Assembly: GCA_037952775.1 (NCBI GenBank)
Contig: JBANAY010000003.1
Location: 29,202,001 to 29,266,000, forward strand
Direction: 5' to 3'
DNA: 64,000 nucleotides
DNA from: Clonostachys chloroleuca
Lineage: Eukaryota; Ascomycota; Sordariomycetes; Hypocreales; Bionectriaceae
Below the pieces are notes generated by a model. That model worked only from the letters and a program-made list of their open reading frames with translations, had not been told where the DNA came from and did no database searches. Below, in pieces: positions 1-12,073 of this stretch; position 1 is the first letter of the stretch, and every line of letters starts with the position of its first letter. A program made the translations under genes and the position numbers.

Positions 1-1080
1 GAATTTTGATCGGCGACATGAGGATAGATGCCGTTGACACACACTCATCTGCATCATGACCAAGCACAGCGGATCGACAATTCCCATGGATTGAATTTTT
101 GTACGAGAGATTCGTCGCCAGGAAGAACATCCCCGATAACAGGACCTTTACCTCGATGGAGTTCGGTAGCATCCACACTGAGAGCAACAATGAGTGTAAG
201 CACGACATCATCACCGTTGGCAAGATCGTGAAGGGTTGATATCACGATTATTGGCAAGAACGTCATCGCGCCCGCAGTGATAAACATCACGCATCGACCT
301 TGAAAATCAAGATGAGCTGGTACGGATATCAAGGGGTGTAAGACGTGGTCGTAATAGGAACATGGACATACTCATAAACTAGTGTATTGAAGGCACGGCT
401 GACACGATACTGTCTTCACACAGGCTGTCGGAGACGAACGCGTACACGAATTTTGGGAGGAGCATAACGATGACAATCCTCTCGTGTCCGATTGCCTGCG
501 TATGTATAGGCATCAAGCTGTACAGCAACCGGATTCTGCTGGCATTTAGAGCGTCACTTGCTTACAACTCTCTGCTGCAATCTGTTCATCTGGTTCATGG
601 ACCAGATCATGTCCCTCTGGGCTGTGAGGATCAAATCTTGGTTTTAAACTAAGTTTTCGGGCTCACGAACGTGACCCCAACCGGATACGAGTCCATGTCC
701 AGATTCCAGTTCATGTTGAGATCGTCTTACTCCTTCGTGGAAGCTGGTGGCGCATCGCCAGGTAAGCAATAAGACGCCGAATGGATGTATGGCTGTCTCC
801 CTGTTTTAGGATTTGTTCGGAAGGGTAGTCACATGTTCACGATGAATTCAGGTGCAGACCAAGGGCCAGCGTCAGGGTCAACTAACCAGGCGATCTCTGA
901 CTCTTCCAGCCCGTTTGCAGGCTTGTTCTCCAATATACTCGTCAACCAGTCCGTCGTGAGCATCGAGAATGCCATATCAACCAAACAAATCCTAGGCGAA
1001 ATTATGGGAATGGCCATGTTCTTGGAGACGATGATGGGGAGCAGCACATCCTTGGTTCCTCTGGTTCAGTTCCAGTGATG
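1..1080 (+). pseudogene. decayed coding-like fragments, family not recognised
   Basis: The + strand shows coding-like blocks broken by stops and frame changes. One runs at about 72-233 in the frame of position 3 and includes FLYERFVARKNIPDN. A second lies near 670-775 and includes PTGYESMSRFQFML. A third at 785-1078 includes GEIMGMAMFLETMMG. None starts or ends like a complete gene, and the blocks do not join through obvious introns. I do not recognise the family. The compositional look (few stops within each block, balanced residues) suggests one or more decayed genes rather than random sequence. The opposite strand also has short open stretches here, so the strand is not certain. Confidence 0.3.
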
Positions 1081-4000
1081 CACACACACTTGATGTGTTT
1101 CACATCGTTGACTACGCACCTAATCAACCTCCAGACAGGTTCATCAACTCACTCACGAACCCTAAAAACATCATATTAAACTACAATATCGCACCCATTT
1201 TTGTCAAATGGGCGTCAACGAGAATGCGGACCCCGACGAATGCGCAGCCGCATTCACCAGACGCATTACCACTCGAACGTGAAATAGAAGGTGGACACTG
1301 ACCTTTGAATATCAATACTACATCTACAAGTCAAGGCACTGGTTGTGTCCACCACTCCCAGGACATACTCATGACATTTTAGAGCAGATGAGTCATGTAC
1401 CCATTAATGGTCTTGCGAGGGATGTAGTATAGCGCGAATTCCAACGATGTTGGAGGTGCACCCCCCTATCTAGACAGGTGTTCATGATACCTTCCTCTTG
1501 AAATTGTCATACGAGAATCACGACTCCTTTGACAGCTGAGAGGCAAAGAGTATTCGGCTTTTCTGAGGCTGCGGAAACAAATCTTCAAGGTAGAGTGTTC
1601 AGCATAATACCAGCAAGTAGTCCCCCTTGGGGAGGTTACGATAGCTCTGACTGCTTGAGATGACTATGACGTCTCTTCTCATCATTCTTGCGCACTATCA
1701 AGTTTACTACTATTGAAAGCGTCATCTGCTTTGTTAAGGTCGAGTCCGAACCTACGAGATGCGCTTCAACGATTCTTCGTGAGCCTACCAAAGAGGAGCA
1801 TGCATATGAGGGCCTCGCTATTGAGCAAGAACCAAAAACAACCCAACAGTGTCGGGATTCTCTTCCGTTCTACTTTCAATCCAGGACCATTGTGCAAGGG
1901 AGTGCTTTTGTTATCCTTACTGGAAGCTGAATAGAGGTGGGGTTTCCTTATCTGCAGAGGGCAGCGGGAGTTTGCGCTTGGCCTCAGTGTCAGAGGCAGT
2001 CTCGATCTAAAAGTCTGCTGGCGACTTCGAATCTGGCGCCCTCGACCCTGAAAGTCGATGTTCCTGTCGTCTTCCCACTACATACAGTGGTATGATGGGT
2101 ATGATGTGTCTCTACTTCGCTAGGCATCAAAATCTCACCACGTTTCCATCCACAAGCCTCAGCAACTTTACTATGCTCAGCTATGTCTCTTCAGCCGACC
2201 CCAGCATCTCCAAATTTGCTTAAGTGCCAAATTTCCACAATATCAGCAGCTTCGGCTCGCCCTGAGTCTCTGTCCGAAATCCCGATCACTCTCACCGGGT
2301 GGTAAAATCATTTCAGCAACATTCAATACCCCTTTTGCCTTTTTATTACTACGACGGAGGCCACTGAGGGTGTCATCTACGCCGCCCTCTACCTCCACTA
2401 TTCTGCCCATCCTCCCTGGAGCAGAACGGCGCGCAAGGAGTCTGTGAGAAGAAAGACTTCTCGGTGACTGCCAAAAAGCGCGGGCCATCGCCAAAGCCCA
2501 GCTGTAGAAGGTCGAGGGCATTTGGTACGCAGGGGAATTCCCACCGGCGTTCCATGGCTATTCTGATATTGGAGGAGCTAGAGGTTCGTTTTCTCACATC
2601 CTCGTGCGGTTGGGGCAAAATAAGTACCGAAGGCAGGGTGTTCCCGTAGGTATGAGGTTCCTGTACTCGCAACACATTTCTTCGAATATTGGTATTTAAA
2701 GAATCCCCTTTCAATCACGCTGGCCAACGCGTGGGGTTGATGTAGCTCAAAGTTCACGCTGGATGCGGCGGCTTTATTCATGGTCGACAATAAATGGGAC
2801 ATTGTGGTTGGCGCAATGCGAAACTACTCCTAAAGATCTGGCGTCCTTTCTTGAGTATGCTGCCATATTCCTTTGAAACTTGGACAACTTCCATAGGTTT
2901 TTCCATCTCTGTTGGTATATGGTGCTGACCTTGACTAGGCGATTGTGATAAGAAGTTCATCCCCGACCTAACGAGAGGATCTTGCAAAGCTCGCAGATAC
3001 CTGCTCACACGTGAGAGATAGCCTGGATAATATCGTCAACCGCATGCATATTCATAGTTCCGACATTCGGCCTTGAGTACCCTGGCAAGAATGCCTGGTT
3101 GGGTTATTACGCTGAATATGAACTCATCACCTAGAAGGAGATTGAAAAGGTCTCCGAGATAGTAAGATATTGGCGCAGAGAACACTAGGATACTGAAACT
3201 AGTCTATGATGCCAAGCCCATGCTCCAGCTGCTACAAGCCAGCTACAACGAATTCGCAGATGGAGAGTTCCTTCACTGAGGAGATCACTCGGAGGAACTA
3301 GCCAAGGTCCTCTTGGCTTCAGAATTAGGAAAGAAGTATGCAGGTAACAACAAGCAAAAATCCGTTCGCCGCTCGCCGCGCCCAGTATCATCATCTTCGA
3401 AGCCGCCAATCTGCCAAATGAAAGATTTTGCCCTCTAATTTGAGCATAACCTAAAACCAATAATATGAGTGCATTCAAAACACTTGCGGCTTCAAGAACA
3501 TTGTCATCGCGAACTGCCTCAGCGTCAACAACCCAGACCTTCCTTGCTACTATGTTAGCTCCTCCGAACGCAGGTTCTCCAAAAGAAACACGCGCATTAT
3601 AAGGTTTCTCACCACACCCATTCACGAACTTACTTGAAAAGAGTCCGGTTTGCTTCTAAGAGAAACTTCGCAGGAAACATGCAACTTTGACAAGAACAAC
3701 GCCACCTCTCCCCCATTTGATCCCCTCAACGATGAAGCCATAAACTCACACTACCTACTTGGCCATGCAGATTGAAGTGCCTTTACGAAGCCAGCAGGAA
3801 TTGTGGAGGAATGTCAGGCGATATTGAAGTCCGAGTATCCCATGAACAACAAGGATCTGTAAGGCATATCAGCTCCATTGACAGTAGCAGTATTATAGCT
3901 GAAGACCTACGTTATAAACTTCAAACCATTGTCAACCACAGAACTGACTTTTGGGCGGTTCCAATTCTCTACGCCACATACTTCAACATTGGCGTTACTG

Positions 4001-5053
4001 GCCCACACTCGAACACTACAATTCCCAAGGTGGCGCCTCGAGGCAAGGTCAGTCTAGCGTCCAGGAGAATGTGGGGCCGTTCATACTAATGAGACGGCCC
4101 GACCCGTAAAAGTCTGGGATACAATGTTCTGAAGCACTTTCCCATGCCTAATAACAAGAAGTTCGTGTGAAAGTTCTACGATGAGTCGAATTATGCGGGG
4201 TTACGTTCAGTACTTGGTTTTTTCTCCAGTAGAATATTATTTTGTCATAAGAGAAGGCCATTGCAACATACCCTAATCGATCTAATCAATCCTTTGTCCC
4301 CAGGTACAGGGTAGGTCATTGGCCAAGCCCTTCATTATACCACGGAGCTTTGTAATAGGCCTTTTGGTAGTTGACTTGAGCGGAGTCTGTGGCTACCTAG
4401 TCAACAGGCTTGAACCCTTTTAAAGCTAAAAACAGCAAGTGAAGGGGGCGGTTGTTGCGGTCACCTGGCGATCGAGGGCCGGGGCTAACATCATTGGTGT
4501 CTAAGAAGGGACTACGAAGATTGCAAGGAAGATGCCATCTCTCTCCAACGGTGTTGGCTCGGCTGACTCATGGTTGAACGGGCGGTTTTAAAATTTCTTT
4601 ATGCTTATGCTCTCGTCAGTATGAAGTGATTGGAGTTCTTGGAGCACAGCAATGCCCTAGTGCCAGCATTCCGAAGCGTCCGTTGGCTTGTCACGGCGCA
4701 GGGTCTTCGAGATAATATTGTAAGAATCCTGTAAGAGCACGTTGAATTGAAGCCCTAAGCGGCTAAAGATCACGATTGTTCCTAGCCAAGTCCCTACAGG
4801 CGGGAGTCTAAACGGTGCATATTGAATAGCATTGGACCACGTTTTCAAATGGAAGGAAATCCCACCCGTTACATAATCCTTCTTAGTCTTATCAGTGTGC
4901 GAGGTGGAATGGTCTCTCAAACTTGACCATAAGGTAATTTGCATTGCACTTTCCCCCTTGTTGATCTGTTCGATTTTCTCTTTCTCTGGAGTCCTGAGCA
5001 AATATCCACCGAGAGTGACCACTTGTCATAGCCAGAGATACCAAAGTCTGCGA
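1081..5053. other. gene-poor stretch with coding relics
   Basis: No intact gene is supported. About 2960-3290 (+) holds short helical-looking stretches (EDLAKLADTCSHVRDSL, then LVYDAKPMLQLLQASYNEF) separated by stops. They resemble N-terminal helical regions of fungal NLR-associated proteins, but this is weak. An open frame of 146 codons at 3185-3625 (-) and one of 121 codons at 4657-5022 (-) show no family signature. I see no transposase, reverse transcriptase or terminal repeat. Confidence 0.35.
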
Positions 5054-5968
5054 TCATCCATGAGCCATTTCGTCGCCGCGTAAGACGGTCCAACCAAGCT
5101 CTTTCATAGATGGCTCCAATGACGGGTTCAGGTTCTTGTCATAAACTCTGACAATGATATTTACCAGGGAGCTAATTTCTTTCAGCTGCGCATCAATTTG
5201 TGACAATGCCTCGGTAGCTAAAGTTGGGTCGTCCTCTATTAACTGGGTCAGGCCACTCGCTTTCTGCTTATGAAGGAAGACTTCGAGCGTCTTTAAGCAA
5301 GTACATTCTTGCTTGAGAAGACTCAGACTGCTGAGGCTTTCTTCCGTCAGCTTACATCGCTGAGCACGATTCTGCGCTTTCTCCACGCCAGGAAATTTGA
5401 TACACAAGTGCTTAAGGGCACCGGAGTTCAAAGACCCAATGGATTTAAGAAATGAATGCAGCAGGTCGGGCTGCTTCTCCGTTGTATCCACGAGATTGAA
5501 AATGTTGGAGCTATAGAGGACCGCGCTAGCCTCCTTGTGCATTTGCCGGTTGGTCTGAAAGAGCGCGAGCCATTTACGTGGTTTCTCTGGCGCAAATGCC
5601 TCTACTTGCGATCCTTGGCCCTGAAAAAGATAGATTGGGTGCGCCACGATGAGTACGCTCTCGTAGATTCGCTGGCGTACCTTCGCTGGCAAGTCAAAAA
5701 AGCCTTTCGGAGCCGTGGGCCCTGGAGGACTCAAGGTCCCCATGGTGTCTTCTTGTTCAATTCGGGTATCGAGTATAGCGTTTTTTATTTCACTCGAGGT
5801 CGGCTCGAACGCGTTCGCGCAGACTGATCGGGGGCGATTGGGAAGAATGCGTCGTCCGTTCCGTAGAGAGAGCGAGCGTTGCTCGGAAATGAGAGAGCCT
5901 CGCTGCTCTTCTTTGATGCCCAGAGCCAAGGGATACCTTACCACATGGGCTTTCTCGCTAAGGTTCAA
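5054..5968 (-). CDS. 2EXR / F-box-like protein
   Basis: This is a single-exon frame of up to 304 aa. The motif GFFDLPAKVRQRIYESVL sits about 15 residues after an internal methionine (codon 76, near 5743), followed by LFQTNRQMHKEASAVLYSSN. The pairing of a DLP..VRQRIY helix with a TNRQ.H.EA..VLY segment is the hallmark of the fungal 2EXR/F-box-like families. Their molecular role is mostly unknown; adaptor functions in protein turnover are suspected. The rest is Leu-rich and helical without a clear second domain. The internal Met (MGTLSPPGPT) is the likelier true start, because the first 75 residues are Arg/Ser-rich and could be 5' leader. The gene stands alone and looks intact. The family is fairly secure; the function is not. 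Confidence 0.75.
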   Translation of the reverse strand: MNLSEKAHVVRYPLALGIKEEQRGSLISEQRSLSLRNGRRILPNRPRSVCANAFEPTSSEIKNAILDTRIEQEDTMGTLSPPGPTAPKGFFDLPAKVRQRIYESVLIVAHPIYLFQGQGSQVEAFAPEKPRKWLALFQTNRQMHKEASAVLYSSNIFNLVDTTEKQPDLLHSFLKSIGSLNSGALKHLCIKFPGVEKAQNRAQRCKLTEESLSSLSLLKQECTCLKTLEVFLHKQKASGLTQLIEDDPTLATEALSQIDAQLKEISSLVNIIVRVYDKNLNPSLEPSMKELGWTVLRGDEMAHG

Positions 5969-6278
5969 AGGCGACGTCGACGGGATGAAACATGCGCGTG
6001 CTGGCCAAGGGATGGCGAGGCGTGAAGTCGTGCGGGGTCAAGGAGGGGAAGAATTTGATGCGCGGACCCTCAATCCTGGTTGGGCCAGCAAGTAACGTAC
6101 CCACTTATTGCGAACCAACAGCACCTATAGGGTAGGCAAGATCAAGTGGATTGCGTCAGCCGAATCCACGTATCTCGATCGCTTCAATCCTTGAGGGGTG
6201 ACTGACTATGTAACCCGCCTCGATGACCAGATGATTGCCCCATTTATTGTTTTGGCTCGCAAATAAGACATCAAAAAA
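5969..6278. other. intergenic, divergent promoter region
   Basis: This 310-nt interval separates the leftward 2EXR-like gene from the rightward NLR gene, so it should hold both promoters. I see no clear TATA box or repeat. Confidence 0.4.
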
Positions 6279-9200
6279 ATGATCCGGCAAAAGTTACGTG
6301 AGCGCTTAGATCGGCTACGGCGAAAGCCATCCCGTCCATCGACTGATGCTGGTGCCAACGCCAATGCCCAATCAGCACAAGCACCCCAGAGGTGAGAATG
6401 AGCTATGAGCGCAGCTTAAAAGTGCCCAAACGCTAAAGAAATGAACAAGCAACCTACTAGCGCCGCCGATTTCTGTGCCTATGCCTGGAGCAACAACCCA
6501 CAGTCAAACAAATACATTACGGCTGCCAGGCGACCCCATTGATAAAACTCGTATCCAATCCAACCTGGGCACCCTTCCGCCTGGGCCAAAGCCCAATGAG
6601 ATCAGTTCGTCAGCTACCGGCACGATTGCCGTTTCTTCGGACCTTTGGAGCGCAGCATACAGTGAGGCAGTCAGCAGTTTTGGAAAAGACTTGGATGTCG
6701 CCATGCTCCAAGGCAAGAACGTGGAGCAGCTGTTCAAGCAACTCGAAGACTTGGACAAGGACTCCACTCAGCAACCAGCGTTCCAGCGTGGAGTAGGGTA
6801 TCTGCGTTCTATTCAGGTGCCGCTCGAGAGATTCAAGCTGGCATTAGACCTAACTAGCCCATTGGCGACTGGCCTCGGACCAACTACATCTGTCGTCGGT
6901 GCGGTCAGAAGTGTGACAGCAGTAGGCCATGTCTTTGAGCTGGGGGGGCTACCGTCGGACACAAGTACTAATTCCTGTCTGCGTAGATTGCGATCACTTT
7001 TGCGACAGCTGATCGGGAGTTTGCTAGGCAAATCGGAGAAATGCTTGAACAAATTTCCTATATTGATGATTGCGACACACTCGGCCAGCAGTCAGATAAG
7101 CAAGATATACACAAGGTTGGTGATTTATATTGGATGGCTCGCTTTTTTTATATACTAACATTTCGCAGGCACTTGTGTCAGTGTATCGGCAAATGCTAAA
7201 ATTCTACCAAGCTGCATTGGAAATCCTATCGAAGCAAGGGGCAAAACTAATGTTAAAGATGGCGTTGGAAACCCACCACCTCCCACAGCTGGTACAAGAT
7301 TTCTTACGACACGCCGACGTCCTTCGAAAACTTGTACAGAAAGCTACGTGGGAAATTGTTGAGGATATCAAGGCAATGCTCTATGATCGCGAAAGTGAGT
7401 CTTCCATAAACGCCCTATCCCACAATTACATACATTCTTATCTGCTCTTAGTTGCGATTTGGTTGGGGAGCGACAAGATGAGCGATCAAAGCCAGTACCA
7501 CGCCTCATTGCAGGATCTTCGAGCTGACCGAGCTTGCGAACCATTACTTGCAAATACCAATTTCATTGACTGGTACAATGCGCCCGAATTTCGGGAACTA
7601 GTAGTACTTGGACAAACAGGCTGCGGTAAAACTGTTTCCATGGCATTTCTGGTAGACTCGCTGATGAAGATGAATGAGCACCTGATACCCCAGCCTAAAA
7701 TTTGCTACTACTACTGCCGAGGAAATGAGACCGGCGAGGCCGTTCACATTATTTCGTCATTGATCTTGGCGCTTCTGGGGCAGCTGCCTGGTCTGAAGAA
7801 AACTTTTTTCGAATGGTATAAGCAGGTCCAGGCTTCTGGGTGTTATGATCCAGCAACAGACTATAGAAAACTAGAGGATGTTCTGGAACTTATTTTCCAA
7901 ACACTTAACCGCCAACTTTTTATCGTTATCGATGGCCTGGATGAGTGTGGAAGGGGATCAAGACTTATTCTTCTCAAGTTATTCAAAAAGCTGAGTCAAA
8001 AAAATCCCAGGCTCAAGGTATTATTATCTTCTCGGCCGCAAGAAGAGATCCTAACGCAATTGGGCCGGATGCCCAGGATTTTTCTTGATATTAATGCCAC
8101 GAGAGATGGCATCATCGTTGAGAAGTTAGTTCAGAATAGGTTATCCTATCTCTCAAACGAGGTCGGAGAATTTATTATTCGGATTCTATCTCGAAAGGCC
8201 CAAGGAAGCGCGATATGGACCAAAATGGTAATTGATCTCATCGAAATTCGAGGAATCAGAGCCCTAGGCCCCATGCGGCGGTTCTTGGAGGAAGAGCCGC
8301 TGCCCAAGGGGCTTTATGAGCTCTATACTACTTTACTGTCTCGGTGTACGTCAGATGACTCGGAAAATGGAGCGCTCGCCCATACAGCATTGAAGCTGCT
8401 TGCTGCTTCCCGCAGGCCTCTGAGTATCTTAGAGCTCGCCTGGGCTGCTACTTTGGGTGCAGCCAAAGATGACATTGTGTCCATCTCTGATCTCGCTATG
8501 TTGGTAGACTATCAGAGAGTGATGAGTCTTATTTATCCGTTTGTTACTCGTCTTGACTTCGGTGACGTCAAGAAACGTCAAGTAGGACTGGTTCACCAGT
8601 CCGTGAAAGAATTCATTTTGAGCCAATGCTCCCCGACCCTGCCTCCGCTATCAGGCTCCGGTTCTAAAACTGTTCAAAAACGGCATATTGACCAAGGTAT
8701 TGAACATATGGAGGCGTGCGCACTGGAAATTTGCGTCAAGTATCTTCTTCTAGAGGAGATTGGTAGTGTCACGCTATTTTCCGAAGAACAAATAATTCTC
8801 GAAGAGCTGCCTCACGGTTTCGACGTGTCCGACAGTGATGGAGACACAATCGAGTATGACTTGTTTGGCTCCTGGGATGCATGGGAAGAAGGTATGATAC
8901 TGTACGATCCAGCTAATCGCGGATTTGGTGAGTTTTTTGCCTACGCTTCATGCCATTGGGTTGACCATCTGGGTGCTGTGACGGAGGAACCTCAATTGCA
9001 TCTGGCAGGTATTGAGAAGCTATGCGAGGTTGGCTCAACTCGAATCCAAAACTGGATCGAGCAAAATCGTCGCCCAAACTGCACCACTAAGCCTAGGTTT
9101 GAATTCGACGCCTCTTTGTACGATCCAGTGACAGTCATGTCGCTGTACGGCTCAGAGGCTATGCTTCGCTGCATGCTCAAAGAATCAGACTTCAACTCCA

Positions 9201-10141
9201 TGATGTTTCATCATCGGCCAATTTTAGGGGCTGCTGATCAGATCATTCAATGGGGTGATCTTTCTCGGCTCAAGATACTATTCTTGGATGACACAGTTGG
9301 TCAGCAGCTCCAAACCTTGGACTTTTTTCTGCTTCTGATGAGTCGGTGGTCTTACCCCCGTGTACAGCATCAGAGCTGGGACTCGGCCTTTGACCTCATC
9401 GACCAGATGCTCGACTTGGGACCGGCCATTGAGCAGTGGGGAAATGAACTCCTGTGTGTGGCTGCGGGTATGGGCTGCATGCCCGTGATTTGCCGATTAA
9501 TGACGCGGGCTCGACGAGACACAGTACTTAGGACCGAGTTGTTACGTGGAGCCCAACGTGGAACAGGAAACCATTCTAGGGACAAGCCCCTGCATCAATC
9601 CATTGGAGAGGCCGTGTGGTGTAACCATGTACATGTCGTGGAATACTTGCTGGACGTGGAGGGCATTGAAGCGCACATCACCCATCTCAACTCACGCGGC
9701 GAGAATATTCTCCATCTGGCGTCAAGATACTGCAACCCATCCGTGCTTCGCCTCTTGACTCCCCGATTCCAGCTAAGTATCCACCAGAAGGACAGCTCAG
9801 GGAACTCTGCGCTGATGCGTATTATGACGAGCTCTGCCCTAGTGGAAGATCGGCTTGAGTCGGCGAGAATATTGCTTTCGCATGCTGCGACTATTCGAGA
9901 CTATGGTTCCGAGGACGAGCAACAGGAATCTCTTCGCATGGCTGTTCGTCTTGGTGATCTAGAAATGTGCGATCTGCTACTCTCCATTGGCAGAGCCGAT
10001 CCATGCTTACTCTTAACAAGCATTGATCAAGGGGAGATGATTTTGCCGGGTGAAATGACTGATAACGAGGGACCTTTGCCGGCCATGGTACAGCTGTTGC
10101 GCAGATATACTGAAACAGCATCATTGAGCCCTGACATGTAG
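6279..10141 (+). CDS. NLR-type STAND protein: helical N-domain, NACHT, ankyrin-like repeats
   Basis: Five exons join into 1209 aa: 6279-6391, 6450-6921, 6987-7115, 7169-7394 and 7452-10141. The introns are GT-AG, 53-65 nt; the first acceptor (6449) is the least certain. Removing intron 2 joins VRSVTA to IAITFATADREF, and removing intron 4 joins YDRE to IAIWLG. Both restore continuous sequence typical of this family. The N-terminal region (about 55-290) has LWSAAYSEAV and QVPLERFKLALDL, like Goodbye/DUF7708-type helical domains. NACHT follows: Walker A GQTGCGKT (367-374), Walker B FIVIDGLDECGRG and sensor VLLSSRPQ. The C-terminal third has degenerate ankyrin-like units (SRGENILHLAS, SSGNSALMRIM). 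Fungal NLRs are thought to act in non-self recognition and regulated cell death. The gene looks intact. The NACHT call is firm; the N-domain family name is tentative. Confidence 0.88.
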
Positions 10142-12073
10142 TCTTAAAACGAACTACATATCAGTTGTTACATGTGGTAAAACTTGCGGACAATGCCATT
10201 GAGTGAGGCATAGAGGTAAATTAGTTATCTTTATGATTAGGATGTTTAGGTCATGGAATTAACGATGGGAGCCTACTATTGCACTTATTCTTATAAAGCA
10301 AGAGATTAGATTTCATTCCATCTTATTCCCCCTCTACTGAGCAGGATACAGCCAAATAAAATCTATCGTCTCCCGGCGGTATTGCTTGATAGCATCAGCA
10401 TCAGGGAACCAGATCATGACTGGAACTTTAGCAAACGCCTTCTTGACCCGCCTCTTCTGAAGTCGACTTAGGGGCAAGAGTTCTCTTTGTTACGCCGCCG
10501 CCAGATAGCCAACAGTAATGCTATAGTCGCGCGTGGTTTTAGAATGCTTCCCGACAGAAGTCCGGAGAGGTAGATGGGGATAAAGAAATCGAGAATATGA
10601 AAATGTAGGGACACCATATCAGCAGCCTGAGTGAGCGCTGATTGAGGCAGGGTGCAATATATACACTAAACAATAATTATACTGAGGTTCCACACCGGTT
10701 GCCGTTGTCATCATGCATGCCTGATATCTGTCTACATTGGTTAGAAGAGATTCAAGGCAAACGCCACATTATTCAAATAAGTCTGGTATTTGCCAACGAA
10801 CACTTACGCATTCTACGTGTCGTGATCTCGAGCCCAATTGAGGAGATTCGCCTAGCGCTTGGCTACTGGCGGCCAGTGCGGGCGCGTAATTGCATATTCT
10901 TTGGATCATTTCTGACACTACTAAATTGGGCAGCTTTGCTCAGCTAGGCTCAACTAGTAGTGACAAGAAACGTTCATATAGAAACACGAACTGTAGAGTG
11001 TTGGCTGTTAAGTCTCCCCAGGACCAGACTATTCAGGTTCTTGAATCACATTATCGCCAGTGTGTTGCTCTATTTTGTCTGGGTTTGTTACCGATCATGC
11101 CTAGCTATCTTTAAAAGAATTATGGTAGCAACTCTGAATGCCGATCTCTTAACCGCCTCTGACCGAAACACCTAGCTGATTGGCCAGATTTAGCGATGAG
11201 GCTTTTTGATCGCTATGATTCGGCTTACTACAGAACGCTACAGGTGAGACGCGTTAGGCAGCATTGAGCGACTGGGTCGATTGCCGCACGCAATGTACTG
11301 GTATAAGCTGCTGGGTTGATCAGTAGTCAAATCGGAGCGCTGAACGTTGTATCTGCCATATTGCCGTCCAGGTTGTCGGATGCATTGGTGGCAGCTTGGG
11401 TGCTACATTTCATTAGACGAGGAGTGAGCGTAGGGATATGGCTGGTGTAAGTGCTATGGCGGCCTGGAGATCCTATCATGGTCTGTCTGCATGGGTATCT
11501 AGACATGAAGGGGAGCCAGGACAAGAAGGAAGAGGGAAGCTGTGGAAGATAGCCATACTATATCCCAGGATATATGTACGGAATTATTGGAGGACTTCTC
11601 TGGTGTTGAAGGTTCAGATATAACCGATATATAGGTGGGGTATAAGGCTACTAAGCTACTAGTTTCAGTCTATCTCAAATAAGGTTTAACCTAGTAGGGA
11701 TATATCTATTTATATTAAATATAATTAATTAAATCTTCTAAAGCTTCTTTAAATAAAAACTTGATAATATAATATGGATAGAATAGTAAGTTATTTAATT
11801 TGATATTCTTTAAATAATTTAGTTATTATTATATGAGATATAATAAAGAGAATAGTCAAAGGTCCTTATGAGTAATAAAATAATATTATTTGTATATACA
11901 ATACAGGCACTTTGCCCATGTGGCCCATATTGCATATTACGCATTACTCAATACATTAGGCTATCAGGCCGCCTTGCTTATTTTCCAGTATTTTCAATGC
12001 CCAACAGCTTCCCCGCTCCATTTTACGATTTGGTTCGTGATGAGCCTGACAGATTGGCATCGATCAAGCCGCC
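10142..12073. other. intergenic with AT-rich relic
   Basis: No gene is supported. About 11640-11860 is very AT-rich, with runs such as TTAAATATAATTAATTAAAT, and stands out from its surroundings. This fits an old transposon relic decayed by C-to-T mutation, but no element ends are visible. The remainder shows only short unconvincing frames. Confidence 0.4.
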
